Assembly (NCBI GenBank): GCA_010093605.1
Contig: MU004204.1
Coordinates: forward strand, 268,367 to 332,366
Direction of reading: 5' to 3'
DNA: 64,000 nucleotides
From: Lophium mytilinum
Taxonomy: Eukaryota > Ascomycota > Dothideomycetes > Mytilinidiales > Mytilinidiaceae
In this document: positions 32,585 to 44,341 of the stretch, one piece after another
Numbering within the stretch: position 1 is the stretch's first letter
Layout: each line of letters starts with the position of its first letter
Notes under the pieces: model-generated
The model's input: only the letters and a program-made list of their open reading frames with translations
Database searches by the model: none
What the model was told of the DNA's origin: nothing
Position numbers and translations under genes: made by a program

Positions 32585-34427
32585 TCACAACAAGCCGAGT
32601 TCCCCCTTCAACCATTTGCCTGATCCGCCTGGATGCTCCTCGAGGATCTGCATCTCTGCCTTCACGTTCAGCAAGAGCATCCTCTGAATCTCTGCTCTCC
32701 ACTCCGGCTCCGGGCCGTCTTCTGCAAGGACGTCCCACTCGAGCATCTTCCGAGCTTTGTGACGGTCTCGTGTTGTCAACTTAAGCAGCCCCCCAGCCTG
32801 GCCTACCGCTTTCTCGGACGCCTTAGTTGCCAGAACGGAGTTTGAAGTCAAGTGGCAGCTCTTGACTCCGATCCAGCGTATCTGCGGTAAGTTCAATGGT
32901 CGAGATGCGGCGAAACTAGCAGCATGCGAATTCTCGTGAGCTAGAGAATATGACCCATGCTTGTAAGTGGAGAGGATGGCAAGGCCATCGGGATCAAAGT
33001 CCATCATAGCGTAGAGAGGGATGTGTGGTGCGACAGTCGTAAGTTCGCGGAGGAACGCCCGAGTTTCCAGGTCTGGATAGCCTTTGGCCTGAACCTGGTC
33101 AGCTGGGGAGGCCGTGGGGTGACACCACATACAGTCAAGAGTATCCCCTGCGAACTGATATCCACCCAGAGGTTTGAATGGACGAGCGAACGGAAAGTGG
33201 CCTAGCAAATGTTAGTTCATATGAGGAAGCAACTAGGCAAACACTGATAGACCTCTTTCTCTACTACGACAATCCAGCGAACCGTAGACACCTCGAGAAT
33301 GTCATCTTCGTTAAGATTCGGGACGAGGGTGCCCTGGGATCGTGTGAGAGGATGTTTGATATACGACTGACGGGGGCGAACCTCTCGGTTGGTGAGACCA
33401 TCGATGGCTGTACCTTCTAATCTCCGAATGCTGAAGTTCCCAACCATGAGCCCCTTTGCTGCGGCCGACTGAAAGTGAGGTAAGTCTAGTATCATCTAAC
33501 AGTTGCAGCCACAAGAAACGTACAACGTTGAGCAAATTCCGGGAGATACCAAAAGTACATGCTATATCGTCGACATAGCGATCAACTACAGCTTGCTTCA
33601 CGAAAAGATCGGGACTACGATAGTAGATATCTCTAGTGGATGTGAGAATCTCTCTTCGCAGTCACTGACTATTTGGAAGCTCACCTCTTCGTAATAACAG
33701 CGTTTGAGGTTAATGCATCGTGGACGAGCTCGAGAATGCGAACAAGTACAGCTAGCCCGACTGTCAGTAAGGTAGACACGGTTAGTGAGGCGAGGGAGCG
33801 CAACTGAATCTCCAAGCTTCATGGGCGGTGCTTCCTGGGAAGGTGATGCTTCGAGTCTGGAGTCCACCGTCTACCGTGACGATACCATTCGTTGGATCAA
33901 TTCTCCGGCCTGTGCTGCCAGATCGAGTTTTTAGGCTAATTGAGAGCTTGTCGTTCTTTTCGAGCAGGGCGTCAACGATGCTCTCGAAAACCAGCTCTAT
34001 CGTCTTGATGACCCAGTTCCTATGAAACAGCCGTGTTAGTATAGAAAATGAACCAATGGCAGCGTGGAAATGCATGCCTATCGCGAACACTTGGTGACAT
34101 CTCTTCGACTTTGGTTGAAGGTTCTTGAGAATTCGAAATGGCCCTATGGGAAGGATCCGCTATGGTCTCTGTCTTTCGTGCCATGCCACTGATATGATCA
34201 GTATAGTAGTTAGTGAATAAGTCGTCCTCTGAATGAAACAGAGTCGTCTGTGAAACTCCAGTGGTTCCCAGAAGGTCGTTGAAGTCGTCAGTACTCGCGG
34301 TTAGTGATTCTTGAGAAGAGCCTTCATTCGATATAGCTTTAAAGAGCATATCGTCGAAGCTCCCATCATCCATCATTGCATTCACCGCTTGTTCGCCGTG
34401 AAAGACACGAGATGATGTCCCGGCCAT
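32585..34427 (-). CDS. SPO11: Meiotic recombination protein Spo11/Rec12 (topoisomerase VI A-like)
   Basis: Eight exons: 34078-34427, 33805-34019, 33685-33760, 33524-33632, 33382-33468, 33253-33333, 33133-33201 and 32585-33088, giving 496 residues. Spo11 makes the DNA double-strand breaks that start meiotic recombination, using a tyrosine that stays bound to the 5' end. The catalytic motif TKRDIYYR is present with Tyr218 as the likely nucleophile; an intron splits its arginine codon. The Toprim domain has the acid in VVVEKE (near residue 304) and DFDPDG (Asp359, Asp361, Asp363), followed by LAILSTYKHGS. The N-terminal 110 residues are acidic and variable. Intron 1 begins with GC instead of GT and contains TACTAACA. 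The gene shares a 210-base promoter with CAF-1. Confidence 0.93.
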
Positions 34428-34637
34428 GAAGGTACGAAGTAATATATTCTAGGCCGAGCGCACGTGCCACCTCAACGACGCGCTCCAGCGCTCTTTCCTC
34501 TAAACGCACGCGTCCCGACTTCCCCAATCCCCAATCCTCAACCCACATTCGCACCACCACCGCACCTGTACAAGACCGCCATAGAGTGCTTCTCAGTTGT
34601 CCGTTTGCTTGTTCCTGTTGCATTTCCTGCGCTCGCC
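34428..34637. promoter_or_regulatory. Bidirectional promoter of Spo11 and the CAF-1 large subunit, with an MCB-type ACGCGT site
   Basis: The interval between the two start codons is 210 bases. ACGCGT, the MluI cell-cycle box bound by MBF-type factors, lies at 34508-34513. CAF-1 acts in S phase, and premeiotic S phase precedes Spo11 action, so a G1/S element between them makes sense. A single hexamer could also occur by chance. Confidence 0.45.
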
Positions 34638-36656
34638 ATGTCCGAGGTTCTTCCCCAGAGCCTCTCCCCATCCCGCAAACGTCCTCACGAGGATGACAGA
34701 GCGCCCGCCGAAGCAGCCCCTCCGATGGCGTCCGCCTCTCCAGCTCATTCAACTACCTCTACGTTGACGTCGCTATCTAGCATGACTACTCCTGCTACCT
34801 CCAACCTGCCCAATGCGCGAGCGGCGTCCCCGGCTCCAAGCAGCAACAACTCGGTGTCAGGCCAGGCCAATGCCCAGCCGGGCATATCTACGAATGGTGC
34901 CAAGCCTCAGAAGAGAAGGAAACTTACACCCAAGGAACAAGAGGAGAAGAAGCTGGAGAGGGAGGCCAAAGATAAGGCGAAGGCTGAAGCCAAGGCCCAA
35001 AAGGATGAAGAAAAGCGGGTGAAAGATGAGGAGCGGCGGAAAAAGAACGAGGAAAAGGAAGAAAAGAAGCGAGCCAAGGAGCTTGAGCAACAACAGAGAG
35101 AGAACGAGAAGCGAAAGAAAGACGAAGAAAAGCAGAAGAAGGAGAAGGTATGTCGACCCTTTGCCTGCCAGAGTTCTTGGGACAGCTACTAAAGTCCTAC
35201 AGTCTCAGCTCCGATTGAACGCCTTCTTCAAGCAGCCTCAAAAAGGCTCCGCGGATAGCCCCAGTAAACCACTACTGTCAGCAGACCCAATGGACAGGAG
35301 GAAGTCGCTGTCCCTTGAGCCCGGAATACCGTCACGATCCCCGTCCCCAAGCAAGCGAGCTCCGAAGTTGACGGATTACGAGCGCTGTTTTCTTCCTTTC
35401 GAACTTCCCTCTCGCTCTATTATAGCACCATATAATCAGTTTATCGGTGGAGAGGACGAAGTAGAAGCAGCGCGCCAGCGACTAGACAATCTCGCACCAC
35501 AAGACCACACGTCCATGGAAGTCAGCCAGCCTGAATCCTTCAAGTCTCAATTGGCCAGCCGTGGCCCTCGCGGCTCAAAGACCATTCCGATGAGGGACAT
35601 CATCGCGCACATCAATGGGTCCTCTGCACATCCCATTGACCTGACGGACGAAGCTGCCAGGGCCAGCGCGCAACCCTTGGACCTATTGAAGAAAGTACCC
35701 ATGAAGTACCTTTTCTTCCCCGAGGATGTGCGACCACCGTACTACGGTACATTCACAAAAGTCCCCACTCCGCAGGAGGCAGCCAGGCTAGCCCGAAACC
35801 CCTTCTACCGTGGGCTGCCCGAGGCTGACTACGACTACGACTCGGAGGCGGAATGGGAGGAGCCAGAGGAAGGAGAAGATCTGGACTCGGAAGGAGACGA
35901 TGATTCTGAGGCGGACGACGATGATCTGGAAAGCTTCCTCGACGACGAAGACGCGGCGGAGAATAAAAGAAGGCTTATCAGTGGAGATCTTGAACCTGTG
36001 AGCACTGGTCTTTGCTGGGAGGACGGGAGGGGGGTAGCTAGACGCGCGGATGGCTCCGGAGAGATCTGTCTCGAGTTCAGAGAGCTGAAGATGGGGATGC
36101 TTCTTGGTATGTAAACATTCTGTTTTCATGATTTTCTAGGCTAACGTTCGCAGAACCACGTCCCGCGTCCATCGATCCTTTTTCAACAGCATACTGGGAA
36201 AAGGTCGCTACTACCTCTCCTCTCACCCTACAGTCTAGAGAGAGTGGTGCAGGCTCTTTAAGCGGCTTGATGAATCCTCCTAGGTTGCCGCTTACCTCGC
36301 GACCGAATTCTATGTTGAACGGTCACAACTCACTCCTTGCAAATAAACCGGGCCCGAAGCCAGCTAAAGTGCCTAGCGCGGCACAATTTGCAAAGCCGAA
36401 GCGAATGGTACCTCCTGATCAGTTACAAGCGTTCAAAACCGCGATATCGGGTAGTGACCTGACCAAAATAGCGCTCGTAGAGGCGTTGAAAAAGCAGTGA
36501 GTAGCTACTTTGCTTCAAAGAATGACACACAAATGCTGACCAGACTTAAGATTTCCTAAGCTACCGAAGGACGTGATCAACAACACTCTCAGCAACGTTG
36601 CGGCACGTGTCGGCGCCAAAGAAATCGAGAAACGATGGGTCCTGCTCGCGCCTTGA
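34638..36656 (+). CDS. Chromatin assembly factor 1 large subunit (p150 / Rlf2 type)
   Basis: Four exons, 34638-35147, 35203-36106, 36154-36496 and 36551-36656, giving 620 residues. CAF-1 deposits new H3-H4 on DNA behind the replication fork. Order of parts: a Ser/Pro/Ala-rich head; a long charged KER region (from about residue 95 to 170, almost only Lys, Glu, Arg, Asp, Ala); and a PCNA-binding PIP box QLRLNAFF at residues 172-179, right after the first intron. Then come a conserved domain with LTDYERCFLPFELPSRSIIAPYN and MKYLFFPEDVRPPYYGTF, an acidic ED stretch that binds histones, and a C-terminal winged-helix-like tail (DVINNTLSNVAARVG...RWVL). All diagnostic parts are there in the right order. 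It is divergent from Spo11. Confidence 0.93.
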
Positions 36657-38910
36657 GATCAGCTCCCGAGTCGCAATTCCGCTCAGCGCTACGGAAACAC
36701 CCCTCGATGTCTAAATCAAGGCATACATATTATCAGAAATACTGGCGTCATCACAACATGAACGAGTATGGATATGCCACCGCTCAGCAGCTGCCGCTGC
36801 AGCCGCAGCCATCATTACTGTCACATATTACGGTTACCCTTCGGCAGGTTACCGGAAGTGTATGCTACGTACGATATGTATTCAAGAGAGAAGGGAAGTT
36901 GTCAGAACTAGGTGTTATATCTCGCATGTTTCTTTCTCAACAGCTGGCCGGGCGGCTGGAGCTTCAAAGGAGCGACGGATATGTACGCACTGACATTTTA
37001 CATGTGCGCCTAGGGAATAGATCTAGGGTAGGAGTGAGGTAGACTCCGGAATCGAAGCTGTGATGCTCAGGATGTGTCACTCAGTGCATGTGATTGTTCC
37101 CTAAAAGTGCGCTAATCTCGGAGTATGCACTCAACATAGTCGACCGCGACGAGCCTGCCTACCTACGCCGCTCCCGTGCATCGTAGAGGCGGCTAGGCAG
37201 TCATGCAGCCTTTTTAGTCGAGCTATGATAGGTGAAGGAGTGGACGAGGGGTAGATGTTGGTGGGGGAGTTGGAAGTTCCCAATAAATGCTGGCACAGGG
37301 AAATCGAGAGCAAGCTCGAGATGGCAGCTCTACGATAGCCCCAGGACTGGGGAGAGCATGCTATCGGCTCCCAGCTGCCGCGTTTCCAACATTGTAGCTT
37401 TTCTTAAGGCCAAGCGTCCGATGAATATCGAATAGGATGGAGGCTATGTCACGTGAGTGCATATCAGTGAGCGTGCATTTCTCCTACGCTCAAGTACGTG
37501 TAACAACAGGCCTCCAGATGATCCACTAAATTGGAGTACAAGCTTTTCTCCACAACGGACGGACATGTCTCCATTGGCGGCAATAACTTGACTGCCAGCT
37601 GGCACAGGCTGAGCGTGTGAGACGCTCTGAAGCAGCTTGATACACCCGGCGGACTCCCTCAAGGCTGATCGGTAGAACCGCGCGCCTTCTCTAAACAAGA
37701 CTCCTCTCATTAGATCAGATTGCGGATAAGTCGGTGTTGCAAGCCATGGAGTACCGTTGTGCTTTGCTGCCTAGCAGGCTCGCGGGCAAAGCCGTGGGTT
37801 TGGAGGTAGTCCCTCGTGATACGCACCGTCTTACTAGTGAGGAGGGAGGGGCTTTGGGGTTGGTTCCTTGGTGTCTTAGTCCAACGCCTCTTAAGCGCCC
37901 GAACGGGATGCGGATGCGAGTGAGCGTCCTCGGGCTAGTGGCCCCGTGCCGTACCGGAGCGAGTGCTCGTGCACACGGGGCATGCTTCCATTTCTTCAAG
38001 AAGTTAAAATGGCAAGACAATCAGTAACTTTCAATAGGGTCCGGAGAAGGTGGTAGTCAGTTGTGTCTACAGCTCGGGATCAAGATGCAGGCGTGGCAGG
38101 CACTTCACGACCAGCGCAAAGCACTGTACATAGTTCTAAAGGAACTGCTGGCATGTAGCGTAAGGACGCATCGACTAGTCTACACTGAAGTTTTTGCAGA
38201 AGTTGGGAAAGTCGATACTGGATGGGTGAGGTTGAAAATAGCTGTAACCCCGGCAGGCGCTCGGGACATGGTGGAGAAATCGAGGCCAATCAAAAGCCCC
38301 TTATCTCAACCCTCCGCTCTATTTTTAGTTCTTCCACTCTCGACATCGCCAAACACCCAGCCACCAGCCGGGCGCCTCATGGTGGATTAACTCTTCTCCG
38401 GACCGCTGTCTGTTGGAAGCGCTGGCTCCAACCTAGAAGCAGTCTACCGTGCAGCCCGTCCCGGCGCCCAGCCGCCCACCAACCCATCTGGCGGTCTCTA
38501 ACGACGCCTCTGCAGGAATCGACTCGACGAGAGCGCGTCTCATGTTTTCCCTGGAGCCTCATCAGATGCGGAGAAGTCCTATTTTCAGCTTTTTTGAGCT
38601 CGCCAGCCGGACCCCCTTGCGGACCTGCAAATCTTAGAGCTTATTCTTAGCAGACCATGCAATCACGTCGACGCGAAGGCGGGTTTGTGCGCGCCATGGC
38701 TGGCGTCTCATGCCGTGGCACCGAGTAGCTAGAATGATAACACACATAAGGGCCGCGGGAGCATAACCTCCCTCCGCCGCGCCCGTCTGACAGTACTGTG
38801 CCGCTTTCTCTCGACACGCTGTCCCGCTCTTTTACTCGGTTTCTGACGTGAACCATTGCTCTATGCTTTTGCCTGGTTGCAATCCTTACGCATAAATCCT
38901 TTACGCGATT
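36657..38910. other. Intergenic region of about 2.25 kb, no gene supported
   Basis: Neither strand shows a convincing gene. Frames at 36635-37042 and 37734-38027 are short, lack domains, and have random-looking composition. A GC-rich patch near 37,800-37,980 stands out from its surroundings, but I cannot relate it to a gene, tRNA or element. Confidence 0.4.
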
Positions 38911-40430
38911 ATGGCTTCTCTTCTCTATTTCCTTTCTGCGTCTGTGCTGTTTGCTCAGTCAACAGCCTTCAATTGCTCGAAAGCTCCCATCTACGTCGAT
39001 ATACACAAGCGTGCTGTCCATGGGACTGATGTGTTTCAATATGGCTCGTTCATCGGCGTGGGAAACCCGGCACAGAACCAAAGCTTATGGCCGTCGTTGA
39101 TCCGCAACCACACTGTGATTACAGATTCACATTACTGTGATCATAGCTCCCTCTCGAATTGTGCGCAGTCTACTCGAGGGAACTTCGATACTTTGCTCTC
39201 TACCTCGTATGCTCCCTCGTTGAGCTTTCAAGGCGCTTTTGCTCACATCAAGACAGATTCGTAGAAGAGAACAACTTCCAGTCACTGGACCACAACATAA
39301 GCGACCTAAACGGAACCTTCACCGGAGAATTCGGCCAGGACGATCTACACCTCTATACCCATTTCTTCGAATCCGATGGTGCTTCACAGAATCTCATCAC
39401 CAACTACACGGTCGAGGTCGCCACGAACGGCAGCGCTGCTCCAGGCATCGTTGGTATGGGGTATTCTTCTACCCTACTACAGACACTTTATGACCAAAAT
39501 ATGATTGCGGGCCGAACCTACTCCCTATATATCGGATCTGGAATGGACCGTGCTGGCGGTGTCATCAACGGCAGCAATGTCTTCGGCGGCTATGATGCCG
39601 GTCGCTTCAAAGGCGATGTCCACAAATACCCAATGCGCACCGACGATGCCTCTCCTTTCCCAGTAACTGTCCAGGACATCGTCATCAGCGATGGTGGAGA
39701 CTCTACCAGCAACATTTCACTCTTTGACCCAGCCAGCTTCTCCGACTTGAAGTCCCGGCCAGACCCTTTCGAAGCCAGGCTCACCACCGAGCAATATCCG
39801 CTCTCTCTCCCATACGCCATCACCCAAAACTACATCAAGAAGCTATCAGCAGGACCATCCGGCAACTCCGATGGCTCACTAAAGCTTAACAAGCCATTCG
39901 CTGGCACCATGACCATCATCCTCTCCGATGGCTTTACAATCACAATGCCCAACAATGTTATGTTCAACGCCAGCGGCATCTCCCCCGTCGCCGCCCGTGA
40001 CGAAAACTCCACCGAACCCTTTCTCCTCTCCGTCGCCTTCCTCAGCCAGGTCTACCTCATGGCCGACTACGACACCTACCAGTTCTTCCTCGCGACCGCC
40101 ATCCAAGAGCAAAAAGCAGTCATGCCCCGCACCTTCTGCCCCAAGTCCACCCCAGTCCCTTACATCCCGCCCAAAACCTCCAGCTTTGCCCACCAAGGCA
40201 TGATCGGCGCGGTGATAGGCGGCGTCGTCGGCGGCATCGGCCTCATCTGCTTCGCGAGCTGCCTCTTTCTCGGGATCCGGTCGTCGCGCGCTGCGAGGAA
40301 AGCGGAACGAGCCGAGGAGGAGGAGAAGGCGAGGGGGAAGGCGACGATGTTGCAGTTCGATATCGACGATAAGATGGATTTTGATGCGCCGCCTAGGACG
40401 GCGACGCCGTTTTTTTGGAATAGGAGATGA
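38911..40430 (+). CDS. Membrane-anchored aspartic-protease-like protein lacking the catalytic motifs
   Basis: Two exons, 38911-39206 and 39257-40430, with a 50-nt intron, giving 489 residues. An N-terminal signal peptide (MASLLYFLSASVLFAQSTA) targets the secretory path. The body follows the pepsin A1 layout: IGVGNPAQNQSLWPS near the N-terminus, an APGIVGMGYSS segment, FGGYDAGRFKG in the middle, then FGGYD-like and YLMADYDTYQFFLATA strands as in the A1 C-terminal lobe. Where active enzymes have two Asp-Thr/Ser-Gly sites, none is found, so it is probably catalytically dead. Residues about 414-439 form one transmembrane helix, followed by a charged cytosolic tail (AERAEEEEKARGK). Many Asn-X-Ser/Thr sites suggest glycosylation. 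A cell-surface role is likely but unknown. Confidence 0.75.
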
Positions 40431-41468
40431 TCGGTTTGGGATTGGGCATGGCGTTTGTGGGGACCGAGGGATGGCGTCTTAATTATACCCATGTTGTATC
40501 AAAGCATTCGTTTGCGTAGTGCTTTGTTCTGTATATAGAATAGGGATGGGGGAACTGGGAATGAATCTTGTTCGTAGTCGTTTATCTAGTGCTTCGATAA
40601 GTGTGATTTATTCCACGGGCTCACTGTTGTGCTTATTGCTGTATTCAGGAACGTGTTTAGTCATTTGCTATCCCGAATACGAGCACAAGTATGAATCAAC
40701 ATATTCGGGTACTGGATGAAGACGTGGGGAAGCAGCAAAGTATGGCTCAGCTCAGTTCACTCTTTGTGTGAGGGCTAGGAAGTAACAGAAAGAGAAGAAG
40801 GCACAGCTTATAGGGCGCCGATGGACGATGAGAAGCACGTGACTAGAGCTTAGCGAGGTTTTGCGTCAGCTACGCTAGCCACTTCAACCGGCCTTAGTTA
40901 AACCGTAGGTTCCACCTCTACCAAACGTTGCAAAGTTGGATATTGACAAGGGGCGAGGAAGAAGGACGATAGAACGAAAAAAGTGTTGACATGTCTAGGA
41001 TTTAAATGTATTTTGATTAGATGCTGATTTTTCATCTTCCCTAAGCAAAAACCCGGACTTGAATAGTCACTTCAATAAACTACATCCCCGTACGCTAACG
41101 ATTACACCTACAGCAGATTTTCGTAGAAAATCAACGCATGCAAAGCCAGATTCTAAAGGCCCATGTCATTATTTCCGCTTTGAGATGCGGACTGCGAGGT
41201 CTTGTGGCCTGTGCGCTATAAGCACCAGCCTTCTCGTAGTCAGCGGAACTTTCATCCCAGACCACTGCAGAGCGCGAAACGCTTTCCGTGAGCCCTAAAC
41301 CATCCGACCTTGACATGTTGGGAGAGGCAATGAGAGCGACTGACTCGCGCAGCCTTCCTGACTCCTAGGTTGTCGGGTTGCGTCGGGCTGCGATATGCTA
41401 TTAAACCAGCCCACCCGCCGGCAGCACTTACGAACGCAAGCACGCCTACGCATTGAAACTCGACTTTG
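40431..41468. other. Intergenic region of about 1 kb, no gene seen
   Basis: It holds the 3' flank of the preceding gene and the promoter of the Zn2Cys6 regulator. No repeat, RNA gene or coding pattern is seen. Confidence 0.4.
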
Positions 41469-43285
41469 ATGACCCGAACAGGCAAATGTGACATATGCCG
41501 GCAGAGGAAGGTCAGGGTAGGTACTCCCCCGACAATGTACTTGGACACGGCACTAATAACCTAGTGTGATGAACGCCGTCCTTCTTGTAGGCAATGTGCG
41601 AAAAAGAACCGGCCTTGTAGTTACGGATACGGCAAAGTCGCAGTCTACGTAGATGAGAGCGAGCAACAGGGTGGTCTACGACCTAAGTGCCCGAATGGCA
41701 ACTCTGACACGGCGCCACTGGCTCGTGCAGATACTGTCTGGGAATCGGCTGGAGCCATTACCAAATACACGGCACCAGGAGCCATCATCATTCTCAGTGT
41801 TAGATCTTCCCGCGAGGCTAAGTCTGGAAATGGTATCTTCCAGACGCTCACCCCGGTCTGTGTCTCAGAAAATGGCAGATCCTCGACACCATTCAGCAGT
41901 GTTCCAAGAGTCCGGAGGAGCCCAAGCTGCTCCGAGACGAAATTGTGCACCCAGTTTATTGCAGTCATCGGTACTGAGCCCCCGAATCAAAACCCTTCGG
42001 AAATTTGGGGAAGCTGGATCCATCTCGTCCCATCAATGATCGGCAGGCATTCGACTCTGGACTATGCAGCCGCTGCTTATGCTAGCGGGAGTACTGCATT
42101 CCTCAGCAAAGATCCAGCGCAAGCAGCCACTGCTCGGGCAAGCTATTCGAGGGCACTGAAATCTCTACAATCGGCGGTATTGGTTACCAGCTCCGAATTT
42201 CTAATCGAGACTTTGAGTGCGGTAAAGCTTCTCTCAACGTTCGAGGTATGCGTCTTTCACAGTTTTATGATTGAGAGGGGGTCTCTGACCAGCGAAAGGT
42301 GCTCATGGGTATGGCATCCTTTGCCTGGGTATCCCATAGCCAGGGCCTAGCGAAGATGCTGGTTTCCCGTGGGCCAAGAGTAGTAGACGACGAGATTGAG
42401 AGGTCCATATTCTACTCCAGCTACTTTCTTGAGGTAAGCCCATACCCATAGCTCTGCAAATAATCATCCAAAAGCCTAACAGCCTCGAAGGTTGCAGAAG
42501 CCATCCTCAGTGACTCAGTCTCGGACTTCGATAACGAGGACTGGCTTTTCTTTCCACCACCGGAGACCACATCTGAGTGTCCAGCTTTCGACACTGCTTG
42601 CCAGGCAATAATGCAACAATTCGTTCGAATTCCACGGCTGATGAAGCTCGTACGTGCATACCTGCAAGATCCCTGCAATCTCACCCTCGGAACCGAAGCC
42701 GTAGACCTCGCAAGAAAGCTCTACCTAAGCAACCTAGACACTCTTGTGTCAAAAGCCTTGCTCGATCTCACGGATGTAGTCCCCACAACCTCCCCAGATC
42801 TCCGAGATTTCTTCCCAGAATCGTTTGAGTACCACTCCGTCAAGATACTGGACCTTTTAGTCCACTACTGGACGTGCCGGATCTTTCTTCTTGGACTGAT
42901 CCAAAGCCTGTGCGACACACCATATTTCTCAACGGCATTCTCGCTTCAGGATGTGATTGAAGAGGATGAGCGAGTCGCTGGGTATATCCTTATGTCTAGC
43001 GAGTTCGCTGCAAGCGTGAAGCCAATGCCAACAGGCGCGGTCGTGATGATATTACCTTTGCAAATCTCCTTTGGGGCATGGTATCGGAGCGAACGGCGAG
43101 AAAGCTACTGTGGGGAACGCTGGAACCGTGCTGTCTGTATGAAGAACTGGAGTCTGGATAGTTCGAATGGTTGTTTGAGTATCTGGGGTGGCCGGGCACA
43201 GTCGTTGGATGAATTGGAGGCGAAAACGAGGACTTTTGAAGGGGCGTCGCTTGAGCCTTGGATGCGTAGAAAAGTCAGCAGTTAG
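41469..43285 (+). CDS. Zn2Cys6 fungal transcription factor
   Basis: Four exons, 41469-41516, 41565-42245, 42299-42433 and 42491-43285, giving 552 residues. The DNA-binding cluster is at the extreme N-terminus: Cys7, Cys10, Cys17, Cys24, Cys27 and Cys34, with the spacing C-X2-C-X6-C-X6-C-X2-C-X6-C of GAL4-type factors. The first intron splits the cluster between Cys10 and Cys17, a common site in this family. The rest resembles the small fungal-specific domain: helical, with AAAYASGSTAFLSKDP, then SRALKSLQSAV, and later KILDLLVHYWTCRIFLLGLIQSL and a final WSLDSSNGCLSIWGG. The target genes are unknown; the aldo-keto reductase 1 kb downstream reads the same way. Confidence 0.9.
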
Positions 43286-44341
43286 AGTTGGAGCAATAGA
43301 GTCGGAGGAGTGGATTATGTCTCCTCAGACTAGAGACGTAGGATATAGGTGCCATACAGCAAGTGTTGTTCAGTTTGCATTACTTTCTCGTGCGTGCACC
43401 CCTTGTGAACGTCCTCCACGTCGGAGTAACAAGCGGCCGATTTGTGGTGGGCCTTAAATGTCGATAACGTTGAAAATTCTACGTAGAGTTAAACTCTTTT
43501 TCGGAGTAACAAGTGGCCGATTCGTGACGGGCCTTAAAGGTTGATCATTGGACAGAAAGAGCTCGGTATACCGTTTCCCTGGGGGCAAGGGGTTTAAACG
43601 TTATACTATATAGGAACATTATGTTAAACAATTACGTGGAAATAAAATTAGAGGCCGTTACACGTTCAAGAACACTTTAAACTAAGCTTACTTACTTCCT
43701 ACACCTTTTCTAGTAGATACGCTTTACCTATAAGAAACACCTTGTATGGAAGACGTTGGTGGAGTTTTTCCAAAATAAGGAAACAGGTGTCGGGTCCTTT
43801 CCTCTCTAGCATGCTTAGAGTACTCACTACTCAGCATCTGGTGTATATCCTTCCTCCTTCCGCTTAGTAGCTAGCTTCCTCACCATCATCAATACAACAA
43901 CAGCCTTTGACCTCTGGTCTTGATATCTTTTCCATCTGATTGCCGCTCACAGGGGCCGAGCGAACCCCTAAAAGGATCAAGGCCCGTGCCACAACCCGAC
44001 CACATATCACTCCGACCGTCCGACGTGGAGACGACATACGAAGTACCCAAACGCGACCGCTTCAACCATACTCAAAGCATCTGGACCCGAAGTAGGCTTG
44101 AATGAGATTAATCGTAGAGCTATAGTACGGCGCATTTAAGAGTAACTCCGGCATTAACTCCGCAGATATGTAACATGCGCAGGGCGTGACCCCTCATCGC
44201 GAATGCTGGCCGGAACTTACGTGACGCCATAGCCGTCCTGCTGTATAAGATTAACCTGCAATACCTTTCGTCGACTCAACAAGTCGAAAGACCATTTACC
44301 ACCAGCAACAAAGCACCGTACGAGGGAACTCATCAGGAACA
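43286..44341. other. Intergenic region with a duplicated 38-base segment and the promoter of the aldo-keto reductase
   Basis: No gene is seen. A direct repeat is present at 43421-43458 and 43501-43538. A TATAAGA box at 44244-44250 lies about 95 bases before the ATG at 44342. Confidence 0.45.
43421..43538. repeat. Two copies of a 38-base direct repeat, 80 bases apart
   Basis: Copies at 43421-43458 and 43501-43538 begin TCGGAGTAACAAG and end GGGCCTTAAA. They differ at a few positions, all of them transitions (C/T or G/A). Confidence 0.8.

Noticed and set aside
37734-38027. GC-rich patch checked for a tRNA or structured RNA
   Set aside because: No tRNA T-arm (GTTCGANNC) with paired arms was found, and no other RNA family pattern was recognised.
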